Below, in pieces: positions 6,727 to 15,354 of a stretch of DNA of 18,743 nt; the stretch's first letter is position 1, and each line of letters begins with the position of its first letter. The notes under the pieces were generated by a model. The model saw only the letters and a program-made list of their open reading frames with translations. It did not search any database and was not told where the DNA came from. The position numbers and the translations under genes were made by a program. Source of the stretch: an uncultured Bdellovibrio sp. GTDB taxonomy: Bacteria; Bdellovibrionota; Bdellovibrionia; Bdellovibrionales; Bdellovibrionaceae. The stretch is taken from positions 1-18,743 of the forward strand of contig NZ_CAMLDV010000064.1 of assembly GCF_946478835.1 (NCBI RefSeq), given 5' to 3'.

Positions 6727-9411
6727 ATGCACATTCAATCCAAAGACAGTTTCAGTACGAAAGAAAAGCTTCAAGTAGGAAATAAAAATTACTCAATCTT
6801 TAACCTACAGAAAATCTCTCATCCGAATATCAAAAAACTTCCGATCTCACTTAAAGTTCTTTTAGAAAATCTTTTGCGACATGAAGATGGTCTTCATGTC
6901 GTGAAAGAAGATATCGACGCTATTTTAAGTCTTGATAAAAAATCCTTAAGCCGCGAAATTTCATTTTTTCCAGCGCGCGTTTTGATGCAAGACTTTACCG
7001 GTGTTCCCGCTGTCGTCGATCTTGCAGCGATGCGAGACGCGATGAAAGCGTTGGGCGGAGATCCGAAAAAAATCAATCCTCTGGTTCCCGTGGATCTCGT
7101 GATCGACCACTCCGTCATGGTGGATTCATTTGCCACTCCAAAATCATTTGATGAAAACGTCAAGATGGAGTTTGAAAGAAATCATGAGCGTTACGTTTTC
7201 CTCAAATGGGGGCAGAGCGCATTTCAAAATTTCAAAGTCGTTCCTCCAGGCACAGGAATTTGCCATCAGGTCAATCTTGAATACTTGGGAAAAACAGTGT
7301 GGCATTCAAAAACAGATCAAGGTGAAATGGCTTTCCCAGATACCCTTGTCGGTACAGACAGTCATACAACGATGATCAACGGTCTTTCCGTTCTAGGTTG
7401 GGGTGTTGGTGGTATCGAAGCAGAAGCGGTGATGCTGGGGCAACCTTTGAGCATGCTGATTCCTGAAGTCGTAGGCTTCCGTCTTGAGGGAAAATTAAAA
7501 GAAGGCGCAACCGCGACAGATCTTGTTTTAGTGATCACACAAATGCTTCGTAAAAAAGGTGTAGTGGGTAAGTTCGTTGAGTTCTACGGCCCTGGTTTGG
7601 GTTCCATGGCTTTAGCGGATCGTGCGACGATCGCGAACATGGCTCCCGAATACGGTGCAACTTGCGGCTTCTTCCCGGTAGACGAAGAAACGCTTAAGTA
7701 TCTTCGTCTTTCAGGCCGGGATGCCGACACGATTTCTCTTGTTGAAAATTACGCGAAAACAACGGGCCTATGGCGTTCTGAAGAAGACGAAAAGCATTTC
7801 GCCTTCAATGACACTCTTCATTTAGATCTTTCTACAGTAGAACCTTCCTTGGCAGGACCGAAGCGTCCGCAAGACCGCGTGCTTTTGAGCAACGCTAAAG
7901 AGGATTTTAAAAATCAGTTGGTCACAGGATTTCAAGTCGGCCAAGATAAAACCGCAAAGGACCACTCCTCTGTTGCTGTTGAGGGTTCCAGCTATTCTGT
8001 AGGTCACGGTGACGTTGTGATCGCAGCGATTACAAGTTGCACGAACACATCAAATCCTTCCGTGATGATCGGTGCGGGCCTCGTGGCAAAGAAAGCCGTT
8101 GAAAAAGGCTTGCAAGTGAAACCTTGGGTTAAAACGTCCTTGGCTCCAGGATCGCAAGTCGTGACTGATTATTTAGAAAAATCGGGAATGCAAAAATATC
8201 TTGATGAATTAGGTTTTAATTTAGTCGGATACGGCTGCACGACTTGTATCGGAAACTCGGGACCACTTCCTACGCCGATTGCAAATGCAGTTGAAAAAGG
8301 AAATTTAGTTGTCGCTTCAGTTCTTTCTGGAAACAGAAACTTTGAAGGTCGTATTAATCCTCATGTGAAAGCAAATTATCTGGCATCCCCCATGCTTGTG
8401 GTGGCTCACGCGCTCGAAGGAAGCATGGAAATCGATATCACGAAAGAATCTCTGGGAAATGATACCCATGGAAAGCCTGTGTACTTGAAAGATATTTGGC
8501 CGACCAATCAAGAAATCCAAGACCTGGTGAATAAAACGGTTGAAACAAAAATGTTTGATTCCCGTTATGGCAATGTCTTTGCGGGTACCGAAGATTGGAA
8601 AAAAATCCAAACAACATCTTCGCAAACATATTCATGGGAGCAGAGCACTTACATCAAAAATCCTCCGTACTTTGAGGGTATGACTAAAACGCCAGAAAAA
8701 TTGCATGACGTGCGTGACGGAAGAATTTTGGCCATCCTTGGTGATTCGATCACGACGGACCATATTTCTCCTGCCGGAAGTATTAAAAAAGATTCTCCCG
8801 CTGGAAAATATCTTATGGCTCATGGTGTGGAGCCGAAAGATTTCAACTCCTATGGGTCTCGCCGTGGAAATGATGACGTGATGGTGCGCGGAACTTTTGC
8901 GAACATTCGTATTAAGAATGAAATGCTTCAAGGCGTAGAAGGTGGCATGACGAAGCATATTCCTTCTGGAGAAGTGCTTTCCATTTACGATGCTTCCATG
9001 AAGTATCAACAAGCCAACACACCTCTGGTCGTGATTGCGGGTAAAGAATATGGAACAGGGTCATCTCGTGACTGGGCTGCTAAAGGCACGCGCCTTTTGG
9101 GAGTCAAAGCGGTCATTGCAGAAAGCTTTGAACGTATTCACCGTTCCAACTTAATCGGCATGGGTGTTTTGCCTTTGCAATTCCACGAAGGAACCAATCG
9201 CAAAACTTTAAACTTGGATGGCACTGAAACAATCAGTATCGCTGGCATTGAAGCTGGAATGAAACCACAACAAGATTTAAAAATCGTGATCACAAGAGCC
9301 AATGGTCAAAAAGAAGAAGCTGTCGTGCGCTCGCGCATCGACACCGCCGTCGAACTGGAGTACTACAAAAATGGCGGCATTCTTCACTATGTCCTACGCA
9401 AGTTAACATAA
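6727..9411 (+). CDS. acnA: Aconitate hydratase A
   Basis: The monomeric [4Fe-4S] aconitase of the TCA cycle interconverts citrate and isocitrate (894 aa, the normal AcnA length). The cluster ligands are visible as Cys438 (SCTNTSNPS), Cys504 and Cys507 ([11 protein letters not shown]), close to the E. coli AcnA positions. Other active-site blocks are [38 protein letters not shown] and [15 protein letters not shown]. The frame opens at a GTG at 6700 inside the NUDIX gene, but AAGGAG at 6715-6720 lies six bases before the ATG at 6727, which I take as the start. The protein belongs to the AcnA/IRP1 group rather than AcnB. A hairpin follows the stop at 9423-9454. Cytoplasmic; no sign of truncation. 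Confidence 0.98.
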   Translation: MHIQSKDSFSTKEKLQVGNKNYSIFNLQKISHPNIKKLPISLKVLLENLLRHEDGLHVVKEDIDAILSLDKKSLSREISFFPARVLMQDFTGVPAVVDLAAMRDAMKALGGDPKKINPLVPVDLVIDHSVMVDSFATPKSFDENVKMEFERNHERYVFLKWGQSAFQNFKVVPPGTGICHQVNLEYLGKTVWHSKTDQGEMAFPDTLVGTDSHTTMINGLSVLGWGVGGIEAEAVMLGQPLSMLIPEVVGFRLEGKLKEGATATDLVLVITQMLRKKGVVGKFVEFYGPGLGSMALADRATIANMAPEYGATCGFFPVDEETLKYLRLSGRDADTISLVENYAKTTGLWRSEEDEKHFAFNDTLHLDLSTVEPSLAGPKRPQDRVLLSNAKEDFKNQLVTGFQVGQDKTAKDHSSVAVEGSSYSVGHGDVVIAAITSCTNTSNPSVMIGAGLVAKKAVEKGLQVKPWVKTSLAPGSQVVTDYLEKSGMQKYLDELGFNLVGYGCTTCIGNSGPLPTPIANAVEKGNLVVASVLSGNRNFEGRINPHVKANYLASPMLVVAHALEGSMEIDITKESLGNDTHGKPVYLKDIWPTNQEIQDLVNKTVETKMFDSRYGNVFAGTEDWKKIQTTSSQTYSWEQSTYIKNPPYFEGMTKTPEKLHDVRDGRILAILGDSITTDHISPAGSIKKDSPAGKYLMAHGVEPKDFNSYGSRRGNDDVMVRGTFANIRIKNEMLQGVEGGMTKHIPSGEVLSIYDASMKYQQANTPLVVIAGKEYGTGSSRDWAAKGTRLLGVKAVIAESFERIHRSNLIGMGVLPLQFHEGTNRKTLNLDGTETISIAGIEAGMKPQQDLKIVITRANGQKEEAVVRSRIDTAVELEYYKNGGILHYVLRKLT

Positions 9412-9422
9412 CAGCAATAATC

Positions 9423-9454
9423 ACAAATCCTCCTCTCATCCGGGGAGGATTTGT
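9423..9454 (+). terminator. Hairpin after aconitase, probable terminator
   Basis: A perfect 11-bp stem (9423-9433 with 9444-9454, arm ACAAATCCTCC) encloses a ten-base loop twelve bases after the acnA stop. The right arm ends in TTTGT but no true T-tract follows, so it may be a weak terminator or an mRNA-stabilising 3' structure. Confidence 0.55.
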
Positions 9455-9563
9455 CTCTGTCGAACTTCTAAGCAGAAGTGCCACTTCCCGGTTCTTTCAA
9501 GAATTTCTTTAAACTAAAAAGCGCTTAGCTTTCCCAATAGCATGCTTGGACTTGGCAACAGAA

Positions 9564-9592
9564 TTGCTCAAGGAATTTCGTCTATTTATATT
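9564..9592 (+). promoter_or_regulatory. Candidate promoter for the L,D-transpeptidase gene
   Basis: TTGCTC (9564-9569; 3/6) lies 17 bases before TATATT (9587-9592; 5/6 to TATAAT). Transcription would start about 15 bases before the ATG at 9615, upstream of GGGAG. The -35 match is poor. Confidence 0.3.
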
Positions 9593-9614
9593 AATGACGG
9601 ATATGGGAGCTCTT

Positions 9615-10415
9615 ATGAACGTAGTGAAGTATGGTGCCCTGGCGTTGACTTTGGTGATGAGCCAAACAGCTTCTGCCTCTTTTTGGGGTAAAGTAAAAAA
9701 TGCCTTTAATGATTGCAAATATGATGAGACCGAATACCAACAAGTCTATCAATTTGAAAAGGAAACTACAGCGAAGTTGGATGAGCACTTCACAGGTCGT
9801 TTCACTGAACAAGATTTCACGGATAAACCTTGGATGAAAGACTTCCGCTACGTGATCGTGGTGAACAAAGCTTCTCGCGGCGCTACGGCACAAACGATGC
9901 GCGTTTATGAAAGCGGTCTTTTGATTCATCAAACGAAAGTTTCTACAGGTCGTGAGAACTTAGAACTTCGTCGTAAAAACAAAGTTTGCACGGGAGCACC
10001 TCCAAAATCTTATTGGTCACAAACACCAACAGGATTCTATACGCCGAAGTATCTTTCTAAAGATCACAAATCAAGCTCATGGGATTCTGATATGCCATTT
10101 GCGATCTTCTTTGATCTCGACAACGGCTTAGCCCTTCACGAAGTGTATCCAAAGTATAAAGAATACTTAGGAAGCCGCGCTTCGGGCGGTTGCATCCGTC
10201 AAGATAAGGAAACAGCGGCTGCGATGTTTGAGCGCGTTCAGGCAACAGAAGGTGCGACAGTTCCAATGGTGAATATCGATGGAACTCCGGTTTTGGATGA
10301 ACAAGGTCAAGTGAAGTACGCGAACCAACAATTCTGGACAAGTGCGCGCACAGGCGAAACTGTGAAGTTTAATACATTCAGCGCTTTGATTATTGTTGAA
10401 GACGTAAAAGAATAG
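9615..10415 (+). CDS. L,D-transpeptidase (YkuD domain), exported
   Basis: A periplasmic enzyme of the YkuD family, which forms or exchanges 3-3 peptidoglycan cross-links or attaches D-amino acids or lipoproteins to the wall. The catalytic motif is present: His175 (ALHEVY) and Cys193 in SGGCIR, 18 residues apart, with Arg195. Most family members read SHGC; here the His before Gly-Cys is Gly. MNVVKYGALALTLVMSQTASA is a signal peptide. The frame opens at a TTG at 9546, but the ATG at 9615 has GGGAG five bases upstream and gives this leader, so it is used (266 aa). There is no LysM or peptidoglycan-binding domain. Bdellovibrio species carry many such enzymes, some linked to wall remodelling during predation; whether this one is involved cannot be told. 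Confidence 0.9.
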   Translation: MNVVKYGALALTLVMSQTASASFWGKVKNAFNDCKYDETEYQQVYQFEKETTAKLDEHFTGRFTEQDFTDKPWMKDFRYVIVVNKASRGATAQTMRVYESGLLIHQTKVSTGRENLELRRKNKVCTGAPPKSYWSQTPTGFYTPKYLSKDHKSSSWDSDMPFAIFFDLDNGLALHEVYPKYKEYLGSRASGGCIRQDKETAAAMFERVQATEGATVPMVNIDGTPVLDEQGQVKYANQQFWTSARTGETVKFNTFSALIIVEDVKE

Positions 10416-10438
10416 TGAACGAGACGAAATTAAATTTT

Positions 10439-10475
10439 AAGGGTCGCAGGTTCTTAGACTTGCGACCCTTTTTTT
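10439..10475 (+). terminator. Strong terminator shared by two convergent genes
   Basis: A perfect 10-bp stem (10439-10448 with 10461-10470, arm AAGGGTCGCA) is followed on the plus strand by TTTTTATTTT. It ends the L,D-transpeptidase transcript. On the minus strand the sequence after the stem is also T-rich (TTAAAATTT read on that strand), so it can also end the oppositely directed peptidase gene. Confidence 0.9.
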
Positions 10476-10478
10476 ATT

Positions 10479-12566
10479 TTACTTACCATCAATCATCAGA
10501 ATAAACGCATACTCTGTCGCCGTATCTTTAAGCTGATCAAATCTTCCTGAAGCTCCACCGTGGCCTGACTCCATGTCTGTTTTTAACAAGATCACGGAAT
10601 CACCTTTGTTGTTTTCACGCAGCTTAGAAACCCATTTCGCCGGTTCCCAGTATTGAACTTGAGAGTCATGCAAACCTGTCGTTACCAAAGTATTTGGATA
10701 TGCTTGCGGCTTCACGTTGTCGTAAGGAGAATAAGACTTAATGTAGTCATAAGCCGTTTTGTCATTCGGGTTTCCCCATTCGTCATACTCGGAAGTCGTG
10801 AGAGGAATACTTTCATCGAGCATCGTTGTGATAACGTCAACAAAAGGAACTTGCGCCACAATGCCATGGTAAAGATCAGGACGCATATTCATGATCGCCC
10901 CCATCAACAGACCACCGGCACTTCCGCCCATAGCGTAAACGCGTTTGGGATCGGCGTATTTGGCTTTGACTAAGGCATCTGTGCAGTCGATGAAATCATA
11001 GAATGTATTTTTCTTTTTCAAAGTGCGACCGTTGTCATACCAGTCTCGGCCCATTTCCGAACCACCGCGAATGTGCGCTTTTGCATAGATAAATCCACGA
11101 TCCACCAAACTGAAGACGTCACTGCTAAACCAAGGATCCATATTTGCGCCGTAAGAGCCGTAACCATAAATCAACATCGGTGCTGTTCCATCCAGCTTTT
11201 GATCCCTCTTCATAATTAAAGAAACCGGAACTTGCGTGCCGTCGCGAACGGTAAAGAAAACTCTTTCAGTACGATACAAGTTAGCATCATAGTTCGGAAC
11301 TTCGTGGGTTTTCTTAAGCTCCTGCTGATGTGTCTTCATATTGATATCGTAAACCGAAGGTGGTCGGCGCATAGACTCATAATCAAAGCGCACCCACTCT
11401 GTATCGTACTCGCGGTTGTCGCCAACGGAAGCCAAATAACTTTCATCAGCAAACGGAATATAATAAGAATGTTGTCCTTGGCGATCCGTGATCTGAATTT
11501 GCGTCAGTCCGTTTTTTCTTTCTTCAAGAACAAGATAGTTCTTAAAGACCGTGACATCTTGCAAGTAGGTATCTGCGCGGTGAGGAATCAGCTCTTTCCA
11601 ATCCTTAACTTGGGTGTGACCGATTTCAGCTGTCATAAGTTTATAGTTCTTCGCATTTTTATTGGAAATGATATAGAACTTGTCACCACCGTCCGTCACA
11701 GAATACTCGTGTTCTCTTTCACGGGGAGCAAATACCTTAAACGTATCATAAGGTTTGTTGGCATCCAGATACATCACTTCGGTCGTCAGTGTGCTTTGCG
11801 TACCGATATAGATGTATTTTTCTGAAAGCGATTTATAAACATAAGTGGAGAACGTGTCGTCTTTCTCATAGTAGACAAGATCTTTTTTGTGCGTTTTTAA
11901 GCTGTAACGGTAAATCTTTTCTGAGCGCAAAGTTTCTGGATGCTGTTCAGAATAAAAAATAGTTTCATTGTCATTGGCCCACACAACATTCGGACGAACA
12001 TTTTCAATTTTATCCGGAAGCGTCTTGCCTGTTTTTAAATCTTTAAAATAAATCGTGAAGAAACGGCGGCCCACGGTATCAACAGAGAAGGCCATTAACT
12101 GTTGATTCGGACTCACCACGGGGCCTGTGGATTGATAAAAGCTGTGACCTTTTGCAAGTTCGGGAACATTGATAAGAATCTCTTCTGTTCCTTGCAAAGA
12201 ACCTTTTCGACGGGTGAAAAGGGGATACTGTTGTCCGATTTCATAGCGACCTTGATAATAATAATCACCGTCTTTAACAGGAGCTGAAGATTCATCTTCC
12301 TTCACGCGAGATTTGAGTTCTTGGAAAAGTTTTTCTTCTAAAGACTGAACCGGCTTCATCACTTCGGCCGTGTAAGCATTTTCTTTATTTAGATAATCAA
12401 TAACTTGAGGATTTTCTCTTTCACGCAACCAGAAGTAATCGTCTTTGCGCGGGTCTTCGTGTTTGTTAAGTGTGACGGTTTTCTTTTCCGGCTTTGGATA
12501 TTCGTGTGGAAACTTATGCATGCAAGAAACTCCCAAAAATAAAAAAGCATAAATAAATCTTTTCAT
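10479..12566 (-). CDS. Oligopeptidase B-like S9 peptidase, probably exported
   Basis: An S9A serine peptidase of 695 aa that cuts short peptides, in oligopeptidase B usually after Lys or Arg. The catalytic triad is Ser549 (GGSAGG), Asp634 (HDSQVQYWEPAKW) and His669 (GHGGASGRF). Spacings of 85 and 35 residues match those I recall for E. coli OpdB. The acidic segment TTSEYDEWGNP is where OpdB binds basic side chains. The N-terminal half is the seven-bladed propeller that limits access to peptides. Unlike cytosolic OpdB, it begins MKRFIYAFLFLGVSCMHKF, an export leader with a lipobox-like GVSC (Gly rather than Leu at -3). The frame opens at a GTG at 12602, but that extension is the 3' arm of a hairpin, so I use the ATG at 12566, which has no clear Shine-Dalgarno. 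Confidence 0.9.
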   Translation of the reverse strand: MKRFIYAFLFLGVSCMHKFPHEYPKPEKKTVTLNKHEDPRKDDYFWLRERENPQVIDYLNKENAYTAEVMKPVQSLEEKLFQELKSRVKEDESSAPVKDGDYYYQGRYEIGQQYPLFTRRKGSLQGTEEILINVPELAKGHSFYQSTGPVVSPNQQLMAFSVDTVGRRFFTIYFKDLKTGKTLPDKIENVRPNVVWANDNETIFYSEQHPETLRSEKIYRYSLKTHKKDLVYYEKDDTFSTYVYKSLSEKYIYIGTQSTLTTEVMYLDANKPYDTFKVFAPREREHEYSVTDGGDKFYIISNKNAKNYKLMTAEIGHTQVKDWKELIPHRADTYLQDVTVFKNYLVLEERKNGLTQIQITDRQGQHSYYIPFADESYLASVGDNREYDTEWVRFDYESMRRPPSVYDINMKTHQQELKKTHEVPNYDANLYRTERVFFTVRDGTQVPVSLIMKRDQKLDGTAPMLIYGYGSYGANMDPWFSSDVFSLVDRGFIYAKAHIRGGSEMGRDWYDNGRTLKKKNTFYDFIDCTDALVKAKYADPKRVYAMGGSAGGLLMGAIMNMRPDLYHGIVAQVPFVDVITTMLDESIPLTTSEYDEWGNPNDKTAYDYIKSYSPYDNVKPQAYPNTLVTTGLHDSQVQYWEPAKWVSKLRENNKGDSVILLKTDMESGHGGASGRFDQLKDTATEYAFILMIDGK

Positions 12567-12586
12567 GGGAGAAAGGCTAACACGAA

Positions 12587-12618
12587 TCGCGGTCCCTGAC
12601 ACTAAAGAGGGACCGCGA
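12587..12618 (-). terminator. Perfect 11-bp hairpin between the NmrA gene and the S9 peptidase gene
   Basis: The arm TCGCGGTCCCT (12587-12597) pairs perfectly with 12608-12618 around a ten-base loop. It lies 12 bases after the NmrA-type stop and 20 bases before the peptidase ATG. The tract after it on the minus strand (ATTCGTGTT) is only moderately T-rich. It may be the NmrA terminator or a structure in the peptidase mRNA leader. Confidence 0.6.
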
Positions 12619-12629
12619 CTTAGGTCGAG

Positions 12630-13568
12630 TTAAGGGCGGGCTTCGCGTGATGAAGACGGACGGGCTGTTTTATCTTGCTGGGAAGTGGCTTTATTGAATT
12701 CTTCCAAGAACGTCGTTCTTGCGAATTCTTCAATCGATGTCGCCGTAGTGTTGATTTTATCTCTTTGCAAAGTTCCTGCGATAGTCCCATTGGTGAAGGC
12801 TTCAGACATTTCGTTATATGCATCCGCCCAGTCTTCTGAAAGCCCCGCACCGATAAAATAATTTCTCATTTCCGCCGGAGGAATTTCGACGTATTCCAAT
12901 TCAGGTTTTCTGATGGTCTGTCCCAGAACGCGAATGACTTCATCAAACGTCAGATCGCGCTCTCCTAAGAGGTACTCAATATTGCGAGTTTTAAAATCGG
13001 GATTCATCAATAAGAACGCCGCCCGGGCCGCAATGTCTCTTGTTGCCACCATAGGAAGAGGAATGTCTCCGGGAATGGTGCCGTAAAAACGGTTTGTAGA
13101 AAGAATAGTGGGAATTCCGGTAAGAAGATTCTCCATAAAATACGCGGGACGTAAATGCACGATATCGGCCTTCGTCACTTCATCCAAGCGTTGTTCTTGA
13201 TCGTGAAGTCCTAAAATAGGACCGGTGCCGCTTTCAAGGTCGGCGCCCACGCTGCTGAGGTTCACGACTTTCTTAATGCCAGCTTCCTCGATCGCTTCGG
13301 CAATAACTTCGCCGAATTTGTTTTGAAAGTAGCGCGCTTCGGGAGCACTGACGTTAGGTGGAATCATTGTGAAAACCGCAGAGCAGCCGCGCATGGCATC
13401 TGATAAAACAGCCACGCTGTTGGCGTCACCCTCAACAAACTCGGCTCCTCGGAAGGCTTCTTTATTGGGAAAGTGTCTGGCGTTGACTCGAACTTTTTGT
13501 CCGTTGGCTAAAAGGTGACTGACGATTTTAGAGCCAACATGGCCAGTAGCTCCCATAACGAGAATCAT
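12630..13568 (-). CDS. NmrA-like NAD(P)-binding protein
   Basis: A Rossmann-fold protein of the atypical short-chain dehydrogenase group (NmrA / quinone oxidoreductase YtfG type), 312 aa. It starts MILVMGATGHVGS with the dinucleotide motif G-x-x-G-x-x-G at residues 6-12. Later blocks typical of the group are VNLSSVG, HLRPAYFMENLL and LLGERDLTFDEVI. Such proteins reduce quinones or sense the NADP/NADPH ratio; no catalytic Tyr-x3-Lys is obvious, so a reductase role is unproven. The final 20 residues (QQDKTARPSSSREARP) are polar and probably disordered. The frame extends to 13595, but AAGGAGG followed by seven Ts directly precedes the ATG at 13568. That ribosome binding site is one arm of a hairpin (separate entry). 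The recN stop lies 77 bases upstream. Confidence 0.85.
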   Translation of the reverse strand: MILVMGATGHVGSKIVSHLLANGQKVRVNARHFPNKEAFRGAEFVEGDANSVAVLSDAMRGCSAVFTMIPPNVSAPEARYFQNKFGEVIAEAIEEAGIKKVVNLSSVGADLESGTGPILGLHDQEQRLDEVTKADIVHLRPAYFMENLLTGIPTILSTNRFYGTIPGDIPLPMVATRDIAARAAFLLMNPDFKTRNIEYLLGERDLTFDEVIRVLGQTIRKPELEYVEIPPAEMRNYFIGAGLSEDWADAYNEMSEAFTNGTIAGTLQRDKINTTATSIEEFARTTFLEEFNKATSQQDKTARPSSSREARP

Positions 13569-13574
13569 AAAAAA

Positions 13575-13617
13575 ACCTCCTTGTGATCTTCCCATGGTAG
13601 GGCTGAAGCAAGGAGGT
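13575..13617 (-). promoter_or_regulatory. Leader hairpin that hides the NmrA ribosome binding site and resembles a terminator
   Basis: Read on the minus strand, ACCTCCTTG (13609-13617) can pair perfectly with CAAGGAGGT (13575-13583). The second arm is the Shine-Dalgarno sequence of the NmrA gene. It is followed by six further Ts and then the ATG. The 25-base loop can fold further (CCC with GGG, CTT with AAG). The shape fits an intrinsic terminator for the upstream prlC-nadK-recN operon, a translational block, or both. Confidence 0.6.
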
Positions 13618-13636
13618 CATGTACTTACAACTTATT

Positions 13637-13666
13637 AATTTAGGATTACGCCTTCGCGTCTGCCAA
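13637..13666 (-). promoter_or_regulatory. Candidate promoter for the NmrA gene inside the recN end
   Basis: On the minus strand TTGGCA (13661-13666; 5/6 to TTGACA) overlaps the last recN codons, and TAAATT (13637-13642; 4/6) lies 18 bases on. A transcript from here would start about 60 bases before the NmrA ATG and contain the whole leader hairpin. Confidence 0.28.
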
Positions 13667-15343
13667 AAGTTGTTCTGCGTGAGCTAAAGACGTCTTAGAA
13701 ATTTTCTCACCACTGATCAAACGCGCAATTTCCTGCACGCGATCTTTGGTTTTGAGTTCTGACACAAGCATCGAAACAGAATCTTTTTGCGGAGATTTCT
13801 GAATAAAGAAATGAATGTCACCAAAAGCTGCCACTTGTGGAAGATGCGTGACGCAAACCACTTGCTGTCCTTTGGCAATCGTCTTTAACTTTCTTCCGAC
13901 TTTTTCAGCCGTCTCACCAGAAACACCCGTATCCACTTCGTCAAAAAGATATGTGCGCGGTTGGTTCGTTGAGCCGACAACACGTTTTAATGACAACAAA
14001 ATACGACTTAATTCACCACCAGAGGCGAACTTCGCCAAAGGACGTTTCACATCTTTGGCTGATGTCTGGCTTAGGAATTCGACATCGCTAATACCTGTGG
14101 AAGAAAGTTCTGTCATTTTCTCGACGTTCACGTGGAAAGTGACACCTTTCATATTCAACTCAGCCAGTTCCGCATTCACGCTGTCTGCTAAAAGATCAGC
14201 GCCTTTCACGCGGCGTTTGTGAAGATCCGCGCCCAAAACTTCAAGTTCTTTTAAGATGATCGCGGCTTCTTTTTTCAAAGATTCGATCTTCGTTTCTGAA
14301 TTTTGCAAGTTGGAGATTTCAATTTCCATCTCCATCAAAGCTTTCAAAATATCATCAACGCTGGAACCGTATTTCTTTTGCAGCTTGCGAAGGTCACTTA
14401 AGCGGCCTTCAGCTTCCTCAAGACGTTGCGGATCAGAATCGATTTTCGAAGCGTACTGACGAAGCTCGTAAACACTTTCATCAATCAAGGCCTTGGCTTG
14501 TTCTAAGTTATCAAGCTTTGCCGCGATTTGCGGATCCACGCCTGAAAGCTCAAGGCCTTTTTTAAGAACAGCGTTCAAACGGCTGATCGCCGAATCGTCG
14601 TCCGTGTAAAGAGCGGCTTCAGCTTGATCCACGAAAGAACCAATGCGCGAAGAGTTTTTAAGTTTTTTTACTTCGACTTCAAGCTCTTGATCTTCACCCG
14701 GAGAAAGATCAAGATTCGCGATCTCATCGCGTTGATAGATCAAGAAATCCAAACGTTGCGCTTTTTGTTTGGCATCGCTTTCCAATTTTTTGATTTCTTC
14801 AAAGATCCCGTAATAGCGCGTGTATTTTTCTGTGAATAACAAACGCTTATCCCAAGTTCCAGAGTACTGATCTAAAAGATCCAAGTGATAAGCTTTAGAC
14901 ATCAAGTTGCGGTTCTCATGCTGTCCCGTCATCTCGATGAGCGGAGCTGAATGACCTGCCAGCTCAACCAAAGGAGCCACGATATCGCGCAGGCTATTCA
15001 AAGTGCTTAAGCTGCCATTCAAATAAACTTTCGATTTATCGCCAGAGCTTAGAACACGACGAACGATCAAAGTGTCTTCATCCACTTCAATCCCCATGTC
15101 CTTAAGGTTTTCCATAATGTCAGGACGGCGACTGATATCAAACGAACCCTCAATAGTCGCTTGAGAAGCACCCGTACGAATCGTATCGCTAGAACCTTTA
15201 CCACCCATCAAAAGTGACAAGCTTTTTAGCAAAACGGATTTTCCCGCACCTGTTTCACCGCTCAAGATGTTGAGACCATCTTTGAAAGTGATGTGCAGGT
15301 TTTCGATAATTGCAAAATTCGAAACCTTAAGTTCTAGCAACAT
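13646..15343 (-). CDS. recN: DNA repair protein RecN
   Basis: An SMC-like ATPase of double-strand-break repair (565 aa, normal length). The N-terminal half of the ATPase head has Walker A GETGAGKS at residues 29-36 after the family start MLLELKVSNFAIIENL. A long helical and coiled-coil middle follows (about 150-370, rich in Lys/Glu/Leu). The C-terminal head has the ABC signature SGGELSR (441-447), Walker B ending YLFDE (Asp468, Glu469), then VDTGVSG and the VCVTHLPQVAAFGD switch. The ATG at 15343 has AGAGGGG five bases upstream, and that site touches the nadK stop, so the two are tightly coupled. nadK next to recN is also found in E. coli. No LexA box was recognised nearby; the gene appears to be transcribed from upstream of prlC. 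Confidence 0.97.
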   Translation of the reverse strand: MLLELKVSNFAIIENLHITFKDGLNILSGETGAGKSVLLKSLSLLMGGKGSSDTIRTGASQATIEGSFDISRRPDIMENLKDMGIEVDEDTLIVRRVLSSGDKSKVYLNGSLSTLNSLRDIVAPLVELAGHSAPLIEMTGQHENRNLMSKAYHLDLLDQYSGTWDKRLLFTEKYTRYYGIFEEIKKLESDAKQKAQRLDFLIYQRDEIANLDLSPGEDQELEVEVKKLKNSSRIGSFVDQAEAALYTDDDSAISRLNAVLKKGLELSGVDPQIAAKLDNLEQAKALIDESVYELRQYASKIDSDPQRLEEAEGRLSDLRKLQKKYGSSVDDILKALMEMEIEISNLQNSETKIESLKKEAAIILKELEVLGADLHKRRVKGADLLADSVNAELAELNMKGVTFHVNVEKMTELSSTGISDVEFLSQTSAKDVKRPLAKFASGGELSRILLSLKRVVGSTNQPRTYLFDEVDTGVSGETAEKVGRKLKTIAKGQQVVCVTHLPQVAAFGDIHFFIQKSPQKDSVSMLVSELKTKDRVQEIARLISGEKISKTSLAHAEQLLADAKA

Positions 15344-15354
15344 AGTAACCCCTC

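Noticed and set aside
8632..9012. 126-codon minus-strand open frame inside aconitase
   Set aside because: Fully inside conserved acnA coding sequence, with no start signals.
11232..11825. 197-codon plus-strand open frame opposite the S9 peptidase gene
   Set aside because: It lies wholly antisense to a gene with an intact catalytic triad, lacks a ribosome binding site, and its translation has no domain or signal pattern.
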